Below, piece by piece: positions 62,846-64,000 of a DNA stretch of 64,000 nucleotides. Numbering within the stretch: the stretch's first letter is position 1; each line of letters begins with the position of its first letter. The position numbers and the translations under genes are program-made. Source of the stretch: Gammaproteobacteria bacterium (GTDB taxonomy: Bacteria > Pseudomonadota > Gammaproteobacteria > Steroidobacterales > Woeseiaceae); contig JAOTYE010000004.1 of NCBI GenBank assembly GCA_029862045.1, positions 163,763-227,762 on the forward strand, written 5' to 3'. The notes beneath the pieces were generated by a model. That model searched no databases. It worked only from the letters and a program-made list of their open reading frames with translations, and was not told where the DNA came from.

Positions 62846-63531
62846 GACTCGATTCTTGGACCAAAGATTGCTGTACCCACCCGCACTATTGTAGCGCCTT
62901 CGAAAATCGCAGCGCGGTAATCATCGCTCATGCCCATGCTCAGAGTATCGGTAGGAATTCCATTGGCACGAAGTTGATCCGCAAGGCGGCTCAAGCGCGC
63001 GAACGGCTCTCGCTGTGCTGCAAAACCATGTCGGACAGCCGGCAGGCACATCAGCCCACGAAGCTTCAGGCGGGGCAGCTCCGCGACCTGGCCGGCGAGT
63101 TCGGCGACGGCGTCTACACACACACCCGACTTACTTTCTTCCAGGTCGACGTTGACCTGAAGACAAATATTCAGGTCCCCGAGTTCGTCCGGCCGCTGCC
63201 GGCTGAGTCTTGCAGCCGTCTTGAGACGATCCACGGAATGTACCCAGTGAAAGTGTTCGGCAACGGGTCGCGTCTTGTTGGTCTGCAGATGGCCGATGAA
63301 GTGCCAGACAAGTTCATCGTCGGCCACGGCGGCGATCTTTTCGAGCCCCTCTTGCAGTTGATTTTCACCGAAATCACGCTGCCCGGCGGAGGCTGCCTCT
63401 ACGACGCTGGAGACGGGCTGTTTCTTGCTGACGGCGAGTAATTGAACGGTGTCCGGGTCGCGCCCCGCTTCCACAGCAGCTTTCGCCAGCAAATCTCGGA
63501 TTTTTCGCAAGTTTTCCGTGACTCTAATCAC
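62842..63531 (-). CDS. yggS: PLP homeostasis protein
   Basis: 229-residue PLP-binding protein of the YggS/PLPBP family, fold type III, without known catalytic activity; it keeps free PLP levels balanced. QLLAVSKKQPV carries the PLP Lys, RDFGENQLQEGLEKI and WHFIGHLQTNKTRPVAEHFHWVHSVDR follow, and GLSMGMSDDYRAAI-type text near the end is LSMGMSDDYRAAIFEGATIVRVGTAIFG. Start GTG 63531 with GGAG six bases upstream is preferred to the ATG at 63567. It heads the yggS-proC-yggT-yggU operon and diverges from pilT. Confidence 0.94.
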   Translation of the reverse strand: MIRVTENLRKIRDLLAKAAVEAGRDPDTVQLLAVSKKQPVSSVVEAASAGQRDFGENQLQEGLEKIAAVADDELVWHFIGHLQTNKTRPVAEHFHWVHSVDRLKTAARLSRQRPDELGDLNICLQVNVDLEESKSGVCVDAVAELAGQVAELPRLKLRGLMCLPAVRHGFAAQREPFARLSRLADQLRANGIPTDTLSMGMSDDYRAAIFEGATIVRVGTAIFGPRIES

Positions 63532-63615
63532 GTTTTGCTCCCAGTGCTTCGCTATACTAGGCTTCATTCCGTGCCGGGTTATGGTAAGTCCGGGACATTA
63601 TCCAGAGGGAGAAAT

Positions 63616-64000
63616 ATGGCCGTCGACGTTGCCCAGCTATTGTCGTTCACGGTGAAGAACAACGCATCCGACCTGCACCTTTCGGGCGGCGTGCCGCCAA
63701 TGATTCGTGTCGATGGCGACATCAAGCGTGTAAACATGCCTGCGCTGACCCATAAGGACGTCAATAGCATGGTGTACGACATCATGAATGACAAGCAGCG
63801 CAAGGACTATGAAGAGTTTCTCGAGACCGATTTTTCGTTTGAAATTCCGAAGCTCGCCCGTTTCCGTGTCAACGCATACAATCAAAACCGCGGTTCGGCA
63901 GCTGTTTTCAGAATCATTCCCTCTGAGATTCTGACGCTTGAGGATCTGGGTGCACCGGCAATTTTCAAGGATGTTTCAATGCATCCCAGGGGTATTGTAT
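63616..64000 (+). CDS. pilT: Type IV pilus twitching ATPase (3' end beyond window)
   Basis: First 128 codons of PilT, the hexameric retraction ATPase of type IV pili, cytoplasmic at the inner membrane. VAQLLSFTVKNNASDLHLSGGVPPMIRVDG is the diagnostic start, then FETDFSFEIP-type text (LETDFSFEIPKLARFRVNAY) and AAVFRIIPSEILTLEDLGAP. The Walker motifs lie beyond the window. It starts at ATG 63616 with GAGGGAG upstream. Divergent from yggS, the usual arrangement. Confidence 0.96.
   Translation, partial: MAVDVAQLLSFTVKNNASDLHLSGGVPPMIRVDGDIKRVNMPALTHKDVNSMVYDIMNDKQRKDYEEFLETDFSFEIPKLARFRVNAYNQNRGSAAVFRIIPSEILTLEDLGAPAIFKDVSMHPRGIV

Noticed and set aside
63553..63558. TATACT -10-like element before pilT
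   Set aside because: No -35 element at 15-19 bp; the element lies inside the yggS start region, so it was left out.
1..64000. CRISPR arrays, rRNA, tRNA, insertion sequences
   Set aside because: No regular spacers, cloverleaf-like or transposase sequence seen on reading both strands; absence is by eye, so short tRNA genes could be missed and should be checked with tRNAscan-SE.

Overview
The window reads as a piece of a gammaproteobacterial chromosome, roughly 57% GC by eye and densely coded. The best taxonomic evidence is the pilT / yggS-proC-yggT-yggU / DUF4426 / HU block at the right end, together with CysB, GlnE, KdkA, a LpxL-type acyltransferase, PpnN and MltD. A slow-growing marine or sediment lineage (Woeseiales/Chromatiales-like) is a guess. 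I see no phage, insertion sequence, CRISPR array, rRNA or tRNA.

Layout. 1-6.4 kb holds an efflux operon on the minus strand with two membrane-fusion lipoproteins and two RND permeases; the last gene runs off the left edge. 6.7-14.9 kb holds metabolic and envelope genes: an FAD-linked oxidase, a YpfJ-type metallopeptidase, a threonine dehydratase-like enzyme, an amidohydrolase, a DGSGS-repeat secreted protein, a CBS protein, a Tat-type dienelactone hydrolase, a TPR protein and a TonB-domain protein. 14.9-17.5 kb is a minus-strand operon folD-mtnA-class II aldolase, which suggests a methylthioribose/deoxyribose salvage shunt. 17.6-30.9 kb includes tpm, a GFA protein, a ceramidase-like membrane protein, a two-subunit molybdenum hydroxylase, an MBL/DUF819 pair, a NERD protein, an ABC ATPase, a K+/H+ antiporter and a second, lipoprotein-type dienelactone hydrolase.

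31.2-35.7 kb contains the most unusual locus. A sigma-54 activator with two PAS domains faces away from a 32-residue single-helix membrane peptide. The peptide is preceded by a near-consensus -24/-12 promoter with exact GG-N10-GC spacing. Palindromic operators lie between the two genes, and one of them sits inside the activator's own -35/-10 promoter. A PBP4-type peptidase overlaps the activator by ATGA.

35.8-38.2 kb carries cysB and cysK with the decayed C-terminus of a siroheme-synthase methyltransferase (SUMT) between them. 38.3-44.3 kb carries a GGDEF/EAL protein, a flavodoxin, glnE and a CHCC zinc protein. An AT-rich gap of 480 bp (about 39% GC by hand count) follows. 44.8-46.4 kb holds two lipopolysaccharide genes (kdkA and an lpxL homologue). 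46.5-52.1 kb holds a desuccinylase-family protein, an MltD-type transglycosylase, an L,D-transpeptidase and ppnN. 52.2-56.3 kb holds small proteins behind two CRP-like sites, then htpG with a sigma-32-type promoter, msrB and an FKBP lipoprotein. The right end has an OmpA-domain protein, a coiled-coil/HhH protein, rocD, a hydrolase, HU with a hairpin-rich leader, the yggS-proC operon and the start of pilT.

All calls come from reading the sequence. No database search was run, so family names rest on motif and overall protein recognition.
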